Shown: positions 1 to 7,537 of the stretch, in pieces
Numbering within the stretch: the first letter of the stretch is position 1
Layout of the letters: each line of letters begins with the position of its first letter
DNA from: Aeromonas rivuli
Lineage (GTDB): Bacteria; Pseudomonadota; Gammaproteobacteria; Enterobacterales; Aeromonadaceae
NCBI RefSeq assembly: GCF_000820045.1
Contig: NZ_CDBJ01000054.1
Location: forward strand, 1-62,665
Direction of reading: 5' to 3'
Length of the DNA: 62,665 bases
Notes under the pieces: generated by a model
Told to the model about the DNA's origin: nothing
The model's input: only the letters and a program-made list of their open reading frames with translations
Database searches by the model: none
Translations under genes and position numbers: made by a program

Positions 1-668
1 GCTTGCTCCTGACCATTCACTCCGGCATTGAGCTGCACCTTTTTGCCATCACGAAACCCCACTCCAAACGCCGAGGCATCACGCGACTTGTCTTTGGGGG
101 CTCGCATATCCGCCTTGGGCAGGTCTGCACGCCCAAACAGTTGCTCCTTGTACTGAGCCACCAGGGCCTGCTCATGCTCCGTTGGCGCGACGTTGTGAAG
201 CTGACGCTGCACCGCGTCGATCCACCCTTCGCAATACAGGTTCGCGCGGTTGGTCTTGGTGGCCGGCAGCAGACGCTTGCTCTGCGTGGCCATGAATGCC
301 TTCCTGGCCGCCCGCAACTGGCGGGACAACACCTGGTAGCAATAGGCGGCCACCTCGGGCCGCTCACCAACGCCGATGAATCGCACCAACATCTTTTGCT
401 GAGAGCGGGAGAAGACAGCCTCAACCCCAATGGCATTCATCACCGCCACTGCCAGGTCATGCGACCAACGGGGCTGGGTCTTGGCGGCGTTGGCCGAGGT
501 CACAAACGCATGACCAACGTCACTCAACTGCACATCCGCATCAGTGAGCCCGTGCTCATTCATCAGCGCCTGGGCTTTGCGCATGGCGTTGGCAGACTCG
601 TGCTCATTGCCACGCTCTACCATGGCCAGCAGTTTCTTGATCTTGCCAAGGATGCGCTGCTTGCTCAT
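1..668 (-). CDS. DUF2786-type Mu-like phage protein (3' end beyond window)
   Basis: I read this frame directly from the minus strand. It opens with ATG at 668 and stays open to the window edge, about 222 codons. The first 50 residues (MSKQRILGKIKKLLAMVERG, then an alanine-rich helix ending ALMNEHGLTDADV) match the DUF2786 pattern known from Mu-like prophages. The rest is basic and alanine-rich. Its ATG overlaps the stop of the upstream ANR-type gene as ATGA, so it belongs to the leftward early operon. The biochemical role is unknown. The C-terminus is outside the window. Confidence 0.75.
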   Translation of the reverse strand, partial: MSKQRILGKIKKLLAMVERGNEHESANAMRKAQALMNEHGLTDADVQLSDVGHAFVTSANAAKTQPRWSHDLAVAVMNAIGVEAVFSRSQQKMLVRFIGVGERPEVAAYCYQVLSRQLRAARKAFMATQSKRLLPATKTNRANLYCEGWIDAVQRQLHNVAPTEHEQALVAQYKEQLFGRADLPKADMRAPKDKSRDASAFGVGFRDGKKVQLNAGVNGQEQ

Positions 669-889
669 GCTGCGGCCTTCCAGTTGCGAGTAGCGGCGTT
701 GAGGCAAAACTCGATCCGGGCCTGGGCCCATGCCTGATTCATCTCTTTGTGCGCAGCCTTCTTGGCCGCTCCCCACGTCTCGGCGGCCAGACTCCATACC
801 CCCTGCTGTTCGAGTGTTACCGCTCGGCTGGCAAGCTTGTGATAGCTGTTCAGACCTTCTCTGTTGAACTGAATATCTTGAATGCCCAT
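665..889 (-). CDS. ANR-family-like small regulator of the phage early operon
   Basis: This is a 74-residue protein beginning MGIQDIQFNR. The core (YHKLASRAVTLEQQGVWSLA, then AAETW and a basic helix) fits the ANR family of small phage and plasmid regulators, which are known to bind AraC-type activators. I chose the start at 889 because AGGAGG lies 4-10 bases upstream; a longer reading would run through the twin hairpin element. The stop overlaps the next gene as ATGA. Which protein it regulates cannot be read from the sequence. Confidence 0.65.
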   Translation of the reverse strand: MGIQDIQFNREGLNSYHKLASRAVTLEQQGVWSLAAETWGAAKKAAHKEMNQAWAQARIEFCLNAATRNWKAAA

Positions 890-901
890 AACGCCTCCTA
901 T

Positions 902-970
902 TGGCTGCTCATCTGTGCCCGACAACCACATCGGGCAGACCATCCCGCCAGGTGTGGCGGGGTGGTTTCG
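902..970 (-). repeat. Twin-hairpin intergenic element, copy 1
   Basis: Two adjacent stem-loops occupy the gap between the 246-aa gene and the ANR-type gene. The first stem is TGCCCGA (916-922) with TCGGGCA (931-937). The second is CCCGCCA (944-950) with TGGCGGG (955-961). The flanks TGGCTGCTCATC and GGTTTCG and the first hairpin are shared with copy 2 at 1742-1807. The second stem differs in sequence but is still paired. It could be a processing or attenuation signal, or a binding site for a phage regulator. Confidence 0.7.
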
Positions 971-974
971 CATG

Positions 975-1715
975 TCAATCGTCGTAGCTCTCGATCACCA
1001 GGTTGTAGTTGTACGGGTCTTCGCCCTCGTCCAGAGTGAGCTTGGCTTTCATGGCGTAGGCGGCCATCAGTTTGCGCTCCGTGGAGTAGAAGGGGCCGAC
1101 ACACTTCTTGGTTTTGAGGTCATCCTCATCAATCCTCATGGCGTAGATGTGGCCTTCCTTGTCGATGGCGATACTGTATTCGCATCTGTACTGCTCCATA
1201 CCCGACTCTTTACCGATGTAGATGTGCCTGGACCCATAGCTGATTGGCCCGATAATCAGGGTCATCTTTTCATCCATGTGCTCGCCTTTGCTATAGCGGG
1301 TGATGGACTGGCGAACGGCATCAATAACCCAGGACAAGGTGATCTCCTGCGGCATCTCGCCCATGATTTCAGCGAGCTCCTTGTCCAGCACTTCCGCTAA
1401 GCGTTGGTCGTAGAAGTTGGTGGCGGCCATGCGCAGGCGCTTGGCCACGAAATCGTGATAGGGGGGGAAGTCGGCCAAGTCTTCCAGGTGTGGCGTGATG
1501 GCCTTGGCCAGGGCATCTTTGATGGCCTTACCCACATCGCCGTAGCTTCTGAGCACGTCCTCAGCGCAACTATCAATCAGCTTGTCTGCGTATTTACCAA
1601 GGGCCTGCTCCAGGGCTCCGCCCTGGATCTTCTGTTGCAACACCGAGCCGAACATGGCTTGTACAGTGGCGCTGCTGGGGTCAATGCTGGGAACGAACTC
1701 GGCTTTATCGGTCAT
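975..1715 (-). CDS. Mu-like early-region protein, unknown function
   Basis: This 246-residue soluble, acidic protein has no membrane segment or signal peptide. Visible features are a helical N-terminal half (residues about 20-110) and a C-terminal part rich in beta-type sequence (around KMTLIIGPISYGSRHIYIG and RCEYSIAIDKEGHIYAMRID). It lies in the leftward early operon between the DUF3164 gene and the ANR-type gene, with a twin-hairpin element on each side. I do not recognise the family. In Mu the equivalent region carries semi-essential early genes such as gam and kil, but I see no clear match to either. Confidence 0.6.
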   Translation of the reverse strand: MTDKAEFVPSIDPSSATVQAMFGSVLQQKIQGGALEQALGKYADKLIDSCAEDVLRSYGDVGKAIKDALAKAITPHLEDLADFPPYHDFVAKRLRMAATNFYDQRLAEVLDKELAEIMGEMPQEITLSWVIDAVRQSITRYSKGEHMDEKMTLIIGPISYGSRHIYIGKESGMEQYRCEYSIAIDKEGHIYAMRIDEDDLKTKKCVGPFYSTERKLMAAYAMKAKLTLDEGEDPYNYNLVIESYDD

Positions 1716-1741
1716 AACGTAATCCTTGAATCCTATGGTGA

Positions 1742-1807
1742 TGGCTGCTCATCAGTGCCCGATCACCACATCGGGCAGACCGGCCCCAGCACTGGGGCGC
1801 GGTTTCG
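1742..1807 (-). repeat. Twin-hairpin intergenic element, copy 2
   Basis: This is the second copy of the element at 902-970, placed between the DUF3164 gene and the 246-aa gene. The first stem is TGCCCGAT (1756-1763) with ATCGGGCA (1770-1777). The second is GCCCCAG (1783-1789) with CTGGGGC (1792-1798). The primary sequence of the second stem has changed relative to copy 1 while pairing is kept, which points to selection on structure. Confidence 0.7.
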
Positions 1808-1813
1808 CAAGGG

Positions 1814-2458
1814 CTAGAGGGCCGCGATAGACAGCGGGATCTGCTTCATGCTCCCGTCTTCGGCCTTGCGCTTGAAATTCAGATAGGACTTGGTCTCCTT
1901 CACGATGATTGCGTCCTTAATCGCCTTCTGCATCTGCACCCAGCGCTCGTCCTGAATGCCGATTTTCAGCAGGGACAGCACGCGGCTGACGCTCACGTTG
2001 CCCTCCTTGTCCAGGTCAAATGAATCGTGGCGCACCATGGCGATCAGATTTTCGTTGGAGTTGGCGCTCCACTCATCCAGGCACTCACCAAAGAATGCCT
2101 TGGCAATGTGGATCTCCGGGCCAAGGCGGATGAGGTCGTCGGTGGAGATCGACAGCTGACACTCCCCATCAAAGGTCGAGAACGTGACATTGCCTTGTGG
2201 GCTGGCACCCTTGCGGCCGTACTTCTCGCCAATCAAGTCCATCCATGCCTGGCAGTCGGCCAGGGTATCCGCCTTGAACTCACTCATTGCATCGCGCAGT
2301 GCTTCGGCACGGGCCACATGGCGCTTCACGAAGGCGTCCAGCTCGAGATCGTATGGGTCGATGATGCTCTCGGGCACCAAACGGCCCTTTCGGTCTTTCA
2401 GGTAGCCGGCAGGGATGGCAGGTGCTTGAGTTTCTTGGGTGTTTGCTTGTTCATTCAT
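1814..2458 (-). CDS. DUF3164 family protein (Mu-like early gene)
   Basis: This is a 214-residue protein. The pattern after the short polar N-terminus (AGYLKDRKGRLVPESIIDPY, then a long helix), a central FDGECQLSISTDDLIRLGPE and a terminal NFKRKAEDGSMKQIPLSI is typical of DUF3164, a family known mainly from Mu-like phages. I chose ATG 2458 because AAGGAA stands nine bases upstream. An in-frame ATG at 2473 lacks a good ribosome site. The start overlaps the stop of the zinc-ribbon-like gene. The function is not known. Confidence 0.75.
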   Translation of the reverse strand: MNEQANTQETQAPAIPAGYLKDRKGRLVPESIIDPYDLELDAFVKRHVARAEALRDAMSEFKADTLADCQAWMDLIGEKYGRKGASPQGNVTFSTFDGECQLSISTDDLIRLGPEIHIAKAFFGECLDEWSANSNENLIAMVRHDSFDLDKEGNVSVSRVLSLLKIGIQDERWVQMQKAIKDAIIVKETKSYLNFKRKAEDGSMKQIPLSIAAL

Positions 2459-2696
2459 GGTCAATTCCTTCATTAGTGTTCACTGTTGTCGTTGTGGTGG
2501 CTCGATGAAAGAGCGAGCCACAGTAGATGCAGGTGACGCAGATGCTGCGCACTTCACCTTCGCGCGCCGCGGGCGTTTGCATCACACCGCCGCAGCACGG
2601 GGTTTGGTAACTCAGGAGCTCTACTCCTCGGGTGCGCATGCCTGCAACATGCGCCTGGAACAACTTTCTGATATCCCTCAACTGATGGCCTCGCAT
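2451..2696 (-). CDS. Small zinc-ribbon-like phage protein
   Basis: This 81-residue protein starts MRGHQLRDIRKLFQAHVAGM. A CC pair in TPCCGG (about residue 34) and a CVTCIYCGS motif (about residue 55) give a plausible four-cysteine zinc site. The terminal part is threonine-rich. I chose the start at 2696 because AGGAGGGGGT directly precedes it. It overlaps the 92-aa gene upstream and DUF3164 downstream, so translation is probably coupled. Such small cysteine proteins are common in Mu-like early regions, but their role is unknown. Confidence 0.6.
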   Translation of the reverse strand: MRGHQLRDIRKLFQAHVAGMRTRGVELLSYQTPCCGGVMQTPAAREGEVRSICVTCIYCGSLFHRATTTTTVNTNEGIDHE

Positions 2697-2956
2697 ACCC
2701 CCTCCTGGTACTCGCGCCATATCACGCGGCAGCCGTTGTGGTAGACGACCCACCCCTTGCGCTGGTGGCCGTTGATGCGCTCGATGAATTCCTGTGCGGC
2801 ACCACGCAATAGGCGAGGCGCTTCATCCACGATGAGCAGCGGGGTAGCAACGCCAAACCGGGAGTGCAGCACCTTGGAGCCCATTGCCTCGAGATATTCC
2901 TGAACGTCGAGCGCCATCCGAACGCGATCACTGCTCAATGTGTTTTGCAGACTCAT
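2678..2956 (-). CDS. Mu-like early-region protein, unknown function (92 aa)
   Basis: This 92-residue protein begins MSLQNTLSSDRVRMALDVQE. Its ATG overlaps the stop of the MuB-type gene as ATGA, and its 3' end runs into the start of the zinc-ribbon-like gene. The middle has a hydrophobic strand with LLIVDEAPRLL, which looks superficially like a Walker B strand. At this length and without a Walker A it is not an ATPase by itself. I do not recognise the family. Confidence 0.55.
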   Translation of the reverse strand: MSLQNTLSSDRVRMALDVQEYLEAMGSKVLHSRFGVATPLLIVDEAPRLLRGAAQEFIERINGHQRKGWVVYHNGCRVIWREYQEGVCEAIS

Positions 2957-3912
2957 TGCGGGGCCTCCGCTTTCATCAGCTCCAACATTCTCCAAGCCTC
3001 TTTGAAGTGGGCCAGGGACAGGGGCTCATTATCGACATCAGCCAGGGATAGCCCTCGCATCACCGCGGACTCCAGGGAACGCAGCGCCCCTGTGGAGGTG
3101 GGAATGACTCTCTTGGCTTCGCGGATGATGTCTTTATCGGTGATGCCCCATGCGTTGAGGTACTGCACGATATCGGCGGGGCCGGCGGTGAAGATGCGCA
3201 GCGGGCTGATGACGCGGGACCACACCGGGTTCATGTCCGACAATGTCCTGATGGCGCTCATGCGAGTTCTGACCACGTCATTGCCTAGCAGCACTACGCC
3301 CACGCGCCCTTCGGCCAGAATGCGGATCCCGTTCAGAACGCGGTCAGAGTAGTATTGCGCCTCGTCGATGATCAGCAGCCCCTTGGAGCCTTTGAACTTA
3401 GCCTCGATAACTTCACTCATCTCGGCGCGAGTGCGATGTGCAAACTCCTGACCCAGCACCTTCATCAGGGATTGCAGGACGGCGGTTTCGCTGTTGCGAA
3501 ACGGGCAGGCCGTCAAGATCCACACGTTGGTACCCTCTGCTTTGTAGTGCTCGGCGGTGACGGTCTTGCCAACGCCAGCCCCCTCGTAGACCATGCCCCA
3601 GCGACAAAGCGTTTGAGCCATCTGCAATACTTCCATGATGTTGTTGGCGGTGGGCAGAGGCTGCCACACCGGCTTTTTATGACCGACCCGGCGTTGGGCT
3701 TCAGCAGCACGTGCTCGCGTAGACAGCCACCTTCTCAACTTGCTCTCGTGTCTGGCCACCGTGTCCTTGGACACTGTGTTGCCGTAGATGCCGGCCAGCA
3801 GTGCACTCAGTACCGCCTCGGAGAGGCCTGACTCGCGCGCGATGGCCGCTTGGGTGAGCTCCCCTTTGGCGTCAGTCAACATCGCTTTTACCTGGCTGAT
3901 CACGTCACTCAT
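2953..3912 (-). CDS. MuB-type transposition target-delivery ATPase
   Basis: This 319-residue AAA+ ATPase binds DNA, selects target sites and activates the MuA transposase. From the chosen start, an N-terminal helix-turn-helix-like region (about 15-60) precedes Walker A GAGVGKT (111-117) and Walker B LLIIDEAQ (179-186). The length is close to Mu B. ATG 3912 follows AGGAG by six bases and overlaps the transposase 3' end. An ATG three bases earlier is possible. The gene follows A directly, the canonical Mu order, so transposase and ATPase are co-translated. Confidence 0.92.
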   Translation of the reverse strand: MSDVISQVKAMLTDAKGELTQAAIARESGLSEAVLSALLAGIYGNTVSKDTVARHESKLRRWLSTRARAAEAQRRVGHKKPVWQPLPTANNIMEVLQMAQTLCRWGMVYEGAGVGKTVTAEHYKAEGTNVWILTACPFRNSETAVLQSLMKVLGQEFAHRTRAEMSEVIEAKFKGSKGLLIIDEAQYYSDRVLNGIRILAEGRVGVVLLGNDVVRTRMSAIRTLSDMNPVWSRVISPLRIFTAGPADIVQYLNAWGITDKDIIREAKRVIPTSTGALRSLESAVMRGLSLADVDNEPLSLAHFKEAWRMLELMKAEAPQ

Positions 3913-5959
3913 CATCTTCTCCTTCATCATGTCCAAACAGTTTTGCCATGGCTTGCGCAGCCTTCTGCCTGCGTTCTGCTGCTGCTGCGCTGTCGCAGCC
4001 TGAGGCCATGGGCAGTTCCTCATATTCCGGTTCATGCTCCGGCTCGTTGGTGGCCTTGGGCATCATGCGGGCCAACGTGGGACCCACGGCTGCCGGCACC
4101 GGATTGTTGCCTGCCGGCACGGTGGTCAGCAGTGCCGCCACATCCTTGATCGGGGTGATATCCGTGGTGCGCTGCATCAACTCAATGCGCCCCATTACGT
4201 CCTCTTGTGCCAGGCGTTGCTGACGCGCACCGCCGCGATCATTGAATGCCACATCCTTGAGGATGGGGATTTGCCCAATCAACACGCCGGTGGCGTCGTA
4301 GGCGTACACAGCCTCGCTGAGGTTTGATGGGTTGAACCGCAGCGATACCTTGGTGCCGATATGGGCATACAGCATCGGGCTGTGATAGCGGTTGCACTCA
4401 CCCAGCGGGTTTTGACTTGCCTTGAGCTCAATCACACCGCCCCCATGCACAGGGCACTCTTCCGTGCGCATCAGGCACATCATCAGCTGGTAGTCGCTGG
4501 GCTTGCGGATGGTCACCTGGCTGTAACTCTCCTCGAACACCTGGCGATAGCTCAGCCCCCTGGCCTTGGCCATCTCGGTGCGACGTCCTTCGCGGGAGTT
4601 CCAGGCTTCTATCTGGGCGGCCAGCACCTGCAAGAAGGTCTCTAGTGACACTGCGTTCTTTTGGGCATCCACGTAGTGGGCCGGCTTTTTATCCACCGAG
4701 TCACCTACGGTTGCCGAGGCAAAGGCTGGGTGCTTGTCCACCACACTCCCCAGGCCACTCTTGCCGTTGAAGGCTCGCTCAATGGGCTTGGCTCGAGCGT
4801 TACCTTTATTACCGGCGGTATCGGCCTCCACGCGGGTCCAGGTCACATCGATGCCCATGGCGGTCATGGCGCCCTCAACCTCGGCTGAGTCGAATTTCTT
4901 GTGCTTCTTGTCACGCCCACTGGGGCGGTGCATGCGGCCACTCATGGCTTGACTCAGCGCGGCACTGCCTCGGTCGAGCACGCAGGCAGCTGGTACGCCG
5001 TAGCGACTCACCATCTGATGCAGGGCCAAGCCCAGCATGTCGGTGTTCTCGCTCACATCCACGCAGTACGAGAGCAGCATGGAGCTGTACACATCCTGGA
5101 AGAACCAGGTGGTGGGGCGCACCACCTGGCCATTGGGTAGGCGGATCCAGAGGTTGTGGGTATAGCCATCGCCGTTGACTATTTGCATGGCGTGCAACCC
5201 GGCGCGAGAGCGGCGCTGCGCCGGTACCAAGTCTTGCTTGGCACGAAATGCGCCCTCTCGCAGGCTCACTCTCAACTCCAACGGAATGTGGGTTTTGATG
5301 CGCCGACGAAAGAAGCTCACGTGTGGTATTGACCAGCCGGTGACCTTGGCGGCCTCCAGCAGGCGCTCATAGCAGGACCGGAGCGTGGGGGCGTCGGTGC
5401 GCAGGTAATCTCCTTGGAAGAAGGACCATGCCTCGGGGCAGATCACCTCTTTATGCTTGGAGTGACAACCCTGTCGACTGAGCAGGGCCGGCAACCAGTC
5501 GCCCTTTTGAATGCCCTTCAAACCCGGTTCGATGTAGAACCAGCGCTTGATAGTGCCCAGGGGTGTGCCAGTGGTGTCAGCAATGTGAGCGAACGCCTTG
5601 TACATCTTCATGTCGTTCTTCTCGACCAGGTCTGCAACCATCAGGCAGATCTGCAGGTTGCGGGCTGCCTCTTGGCGCTTCGATTCAGTGGCTTCTTGGA
5701 AGGCCAACCATCGTTCGGCGCTTTCGGCGGAGGCTTTGGCTTGTGCAGCCTCTACCTGTTCTTTCACCTGCTGCTGGAGTAGGTGCACGCGGGTTTCGGG
5801 TGGCAGGCAGTCGATGTGGTACTCGAAGCCTTTGCCCACAGCGCACTTTCGGCGCAATTCGGTTTTTTCCCCTGAAAGCTTGTTCAGTTTGTTTCTGGCG
5901 TTATGAGTCATAGACGGAAAACCAGGCAGTCCAGCGCAAATATCAGGTGTTACCCACAT
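3905..5959 (-). CDS. MuA-type DDE transposase
   Basis: This 684-residue transposase pairs phage ends and carries out strand transfer. The N-terminus (MWVTPDICAGLPGFPS) matches the Mu A DNA-binding start. Catalytic residues are visible as D264 in VNGDGYTHN, D329 in VLDRGS and E394 in KPIERAFNG, with Mu-like spacing. The basic C-terminal region should contact MuB. ATG 5959 sits five bases after GAGG; a GTG at 5965 is the alternative. The gene begins eight bases after the Ner-like stop, so it is expressed from the early promoter. The frame is intact and no key residue is missing. Confidence 0.95.
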   Translation of the reverse strand: MWVTPDICAGLPGFPSMTHNARNKLNKLSGEKTELRRKCAVGKGFEYHIDCLPPETRVHLLQQQVKEQVEAAQAKASAESAERWLAFQEATESKRQEAARNLQICLMVADLVEKNDMKMYKAFAHIADTTGTPLGTIKRWFYIEPGLKGIQKGDWLPALLSRQGCHSKHKEVICPEAWSFFQGDYLRTDAPTLRSCYERLLEAAKVTGWSIPHVSFFRRRIKTHIPLELRVSLREGAFRAKQDLVPAQRRSRAGLHAMQIVNGDGYTHNLWIRLPNGQVVRPTTWFFQDVYSSMLLSYCVDVSENTDMLGLALHQMVSRYGVPAACVLDRGSAALSQAMSGRMHRPSGRDKKHKKFDSAEVEGAMTAMGIDVTWTRVEADTAGNKGNARAKPIERAFNGKSGLGSVVDKHPAFASATVGDSVDKKPAHYVDAQKNAVSLETFLQVLAAQIEAWNSREGRRTEMAKARGLSYRQVFEESYSQVTIRKPSDYQLMMCLMRTEECPVHGGGVIELKASQNPLGECNRYHSPMLYAHIGTKVSLRFNPSNLSEAVYAYDATGVLIGQIPILKDVAFNDRGGARQQRLAQEDVMGRIELMQRTTDITPIKDVAALLTTVPAGNNPVPAAVGPTLARMMPKATNEPEHEPEYEELPMASGCDSAAAAERRQKAAQAMAKLFGHDEGEDDE

Positions 5960-5966
5960 ACACACC

Positions 5967-6182
5967 TCACACTTTAAAACGGCTGGGCCAAATCACATCG
6001 GGCGAAACCCCGCACGCTTCAGAAATTATTCGCTCCCCTTTTGGCCAGTGACGGTAAAAAACATTCCTCAAGGTGTAGGGCTTAAGCCCTGCCTTTTCAG
6101 ATAGTTCCACTACGGTCACCCCCTTCATTTCCAGGACGCCCTCAATGAACTTCTTTGGCCAATCTTGTCCCGCTGGGATCAT
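5967..6182 (-). CDS. ner: Ner-like early-operon regulator
   Basis: This is a 71-residue helix-turn-helix protein. DWPKKFIEGVLEMKGVTVVE, then a recognition helix around LKPYTLRNVFY and a tail PSRF, is the Ner/Nlp pattern. In Mu, Ner represses both the repressor and the early promoters to switch phage development. It is the first gene of the leftward operon and lies right after the operator region, as in Mu. The near-palindrome at 6212-6231 is a candidate target. Confidence 0.85.
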   Translation of the reverse strand: MIPAGQDWPKKFIEGVLEMKGVTVVELSEKAGLKPYTLRNVFYRHWPKGERIISEACGVSPDVIWPSRFKV

Positions 6183-6211
6183 TTTGTGATACTCCCACTT
6201 TTAACAATCTA

Positions 6212-6231
6212 GATAACCGCTGCGGCTTATC
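6212..6231. promoter_or_regulatory. Near-palindrome in the early leader, possible Ner site
   Basis: GATAACCGC and GCGGCTTATC face each other around a TG centre, with one mismatch. The site lies between the predicted early promoter and the ner start, where an autorepressor could act. Nothing directly ties Ner to it. Confidence 0.35.
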
Positions 6232-6243
6232 TCCATGGGTAGA

Positions 6244-6272
6244 ATTATTGATCGGTTATTTTTCTGAGTCAA
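6244..6272 (-). promoter_or_regulatory. Predicted early promoter of the Mu-like operon
   Basis: On the minus strand TTGACT (6272-6267) and AATAAT (6249-6244) are 17 bases apart, a good sigma70 arrangement, with ner beginning about 60 bases downstream. The whole spacer is occupied by one operator repeat (6251-6267), so bound repressor would exclude RNA polymerase. Confidence 0.6.
6251..6267 (+). promoter_or_regulatory. Repressor operator-like repeat O1
   Basis: ATCGGTTATTTTTCTGA is a close relative of O2 and of the intragenic repeats O3 and O4. It lies between the -35 and -10 of the predicted early promoter. Confidence 0.6.
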
Positions 6273-6278
6273 CCCGGT

Positions 6279-6295
6279 ATCGGTTTTTTCTCTGA
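6279..6295 (+). promoter_or_regulatory. Repressor operator-like repeat O2
   Basis: ATCGGTTTTTTCTCTGA is in the same orientation as O1, 28 bases further along. It shares ATCGGTTTTTTCT exactly with O3. Confidence 0.6.
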
Positions 6296-6344
6296 TTCCG
6301 GCCATTTTGTTAAATGTGAATAAAATCAAGAGGTTGGTTTCTTT

Positions 6345-7142
6345 ATGTCTGATTTCAAGAAAAATGAAGATCGGTTTTTTCTAGGCGACAGAAAAAACCG
6401 ATTTAGTGAACGTCTTAAGATAGCCATGAACGGGATGTCAAACTCCGCGTTTGCAAAGTTGTGTGGTGTCAACGAATCCACAATTAGAAGCTACCTCGCG
6501 GACAAAACCACCCCAACACTTACAGTCTTGGAGGATATAGCCCAAGCATCAGGGGTTTCCTTTGTGTGGCTGGCCTCGGGAAAAACACCGATGAACGTAA
6601 ATGAGGGGGCCTTACAGCATCGAAGCAGCAACGAGGACACTGAAAAACCGAGAAGCCGAATTCCCATGTATGAAATTGAAGTGGCTGCCGGAGCTGGCGC
6701 GGTTACTTTGGAAGAAAACATAGCCGACTACTGGGAGGTTCCACTAAGCTGGTTGCGCCAAGAACGCTTGGAGCACGCAACACTCTGCATCATCAATGCG
6801 ACCGGCGACAGCATGACCCCACACATCAATCACGGTAATCGCCTGCTGGTGAAGACCAATATCGATCGAGACGCCGCCCTAAGCGGCGTCTACGTCATCA
6901 ACCTAGATGGGTTCCTGCGAGTAAAGAGACTGACCGCAACCTTATTCCCTGCTGGCTATCGCATAACGAGCGACAACGAGCTGTACCCAGAAGAGTTCAT
7001 ACCTGCAGATGAGTTGGATGAGCGGCTCAGTATCATCGGAGAGGTGGTACGGGTGATGGCTACGTCAGTGCCTCAGCCAGAAGAACGGAGAGGGCCTGTG
7101 CGGGGAAAAACCTATAGCCCTAGCCTGGAACTGATTGCGTAA
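6345..7142 (+). CDS. CI-like phage repressor, HTH plus S24 peptidase
   Basis: This is a 265-residue repressor. An XRE-type helix-turn-helix lies at about 33-55 (SNSAFAKLCGVNESTIRSYL). A linker precedes an S24/LexA-type domain with nucleophile S156 in GDSM and general base K194 in LRVKRL. The AAGAGA stretch near 115 is a plausible self-cleavage site. These features predict RecA-stimulated autoproteolysis and thus SOS induction, unlike the classical Mu c repressor. The gene is divergent from the early operon, and two operator-like repeats sit inside its first 60 bases. Base composition is more AT-rich than the host genes. Confidence 0.88.
   Translation: MSDFKKNEDRFFLGDRKNRFSERLKIAMNGMSNSAFAKLCGVNESTIRSYLADKTTPTLTVLEDIAQASGVSFVWLASGKTPMNVNEGALQHRSSNEDTEKPRSRIPMYEIEVAAGAGAVTLEENIADYWEVPLSWLRQERLEHATLCIINATGDSMTPHINHGNRLLVKTNIDRDAALSGVYVINLDGFLRVKRLTATLFPAGYRITSDNELYPEEFIPADELDERLSIIGEVVRVMATSVPQPEERRGPVRGKTYSPSLELIA
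6370..6402. promoter_or_regulatory. Intragenic operator palindrome (O3/O4) inside the repressor gene
   Basis: ATCGGTTTTTTCT (6370-6382) and its perfect inverted copy AGAAAAAACCGAT (6390-6402) are separated by seven bases. They match O1 and O2 upstream and lie within codons 9-20 of the repressor, so they could serve for autoregulation. Confidence 0.6.
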
Positions 7143-7149
7143 GAGATAA

Positions 7150-7491
7150 CGCAATGCGTACCGATATGGATATTTGTGTCGTGGTGGCGCTACCAGAAAA
7201 AGCCACAGCGTATTATGGATCGTTATAGCGGCTCGCGAGTTGGCTAGGGCTGATGGAAGGGGTGGGATCGGATTTGTGAAACTTTTTGGCTCAAGCCCTT
7301 ATCCAGCAAGGCTTGGAGCTCTAGATCACAAGTTCAGTCCTTTGGATCATTATAACTACTTCCCCTCACAGGACCTGGATCGCTTGCAACATATCTTCAG
7401 CCAGACCCGGGATAGGGTATCTCACTACTTGATGACGGGGGATGGCAAGGAGATGCTCGCCCATGGCGAGGGGCGGTTACCACGCTTTTAA
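7150..7491 (+). pseudogene. ORF across the prophage end; likely 3' remnant of a host gene
   Basis: An open frame runs from after the stop at 7147 to 7491. Its C-terminal part (from about FVKLFGSSPYPARL to GEGRLPRF) uses host-like codons and ends just before a strong hairpin, as a true gene end would. The upstream part lies where the left end of a Mu-like phage should be. I infer that the phage split a host gene here and left this 3' piece. The exact junction is not visible, and I do not recognise the protein. A small phage gene is the alternative. Confidence 0.4.
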
Positions 7492-7509
7492 CCCGGCTGG
7501 ACAGCCATG

Positions 7510-7537
7510 CAACGAGGGGCCTGATGGCCCCTCGTTG
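7510..7537 (+). terminator. Hairpin terminator after the remnant ORF
   Basis: CAACGAGGGGCC and GGCCCCTCGTTG form a perfect 12-bp stem with a four-base loop. There is no long T run. A very similar hairpin follows ddl at 50998. Confidence 0.6.

Noticed and set aside
3..737. 244-codon plus-strand frame at the left edge
   Set aside because: The minus-strand frame here gives the DUF2786 pattern and an ATGA overlap with its neighbour; the plus frame is its shadow.
7260..7290. MuA end-binding site
   Set aside because: Only the GTTTCAC half fits; the CGAAA half is missing, so the phage terminus cannot be placed here with confidence.
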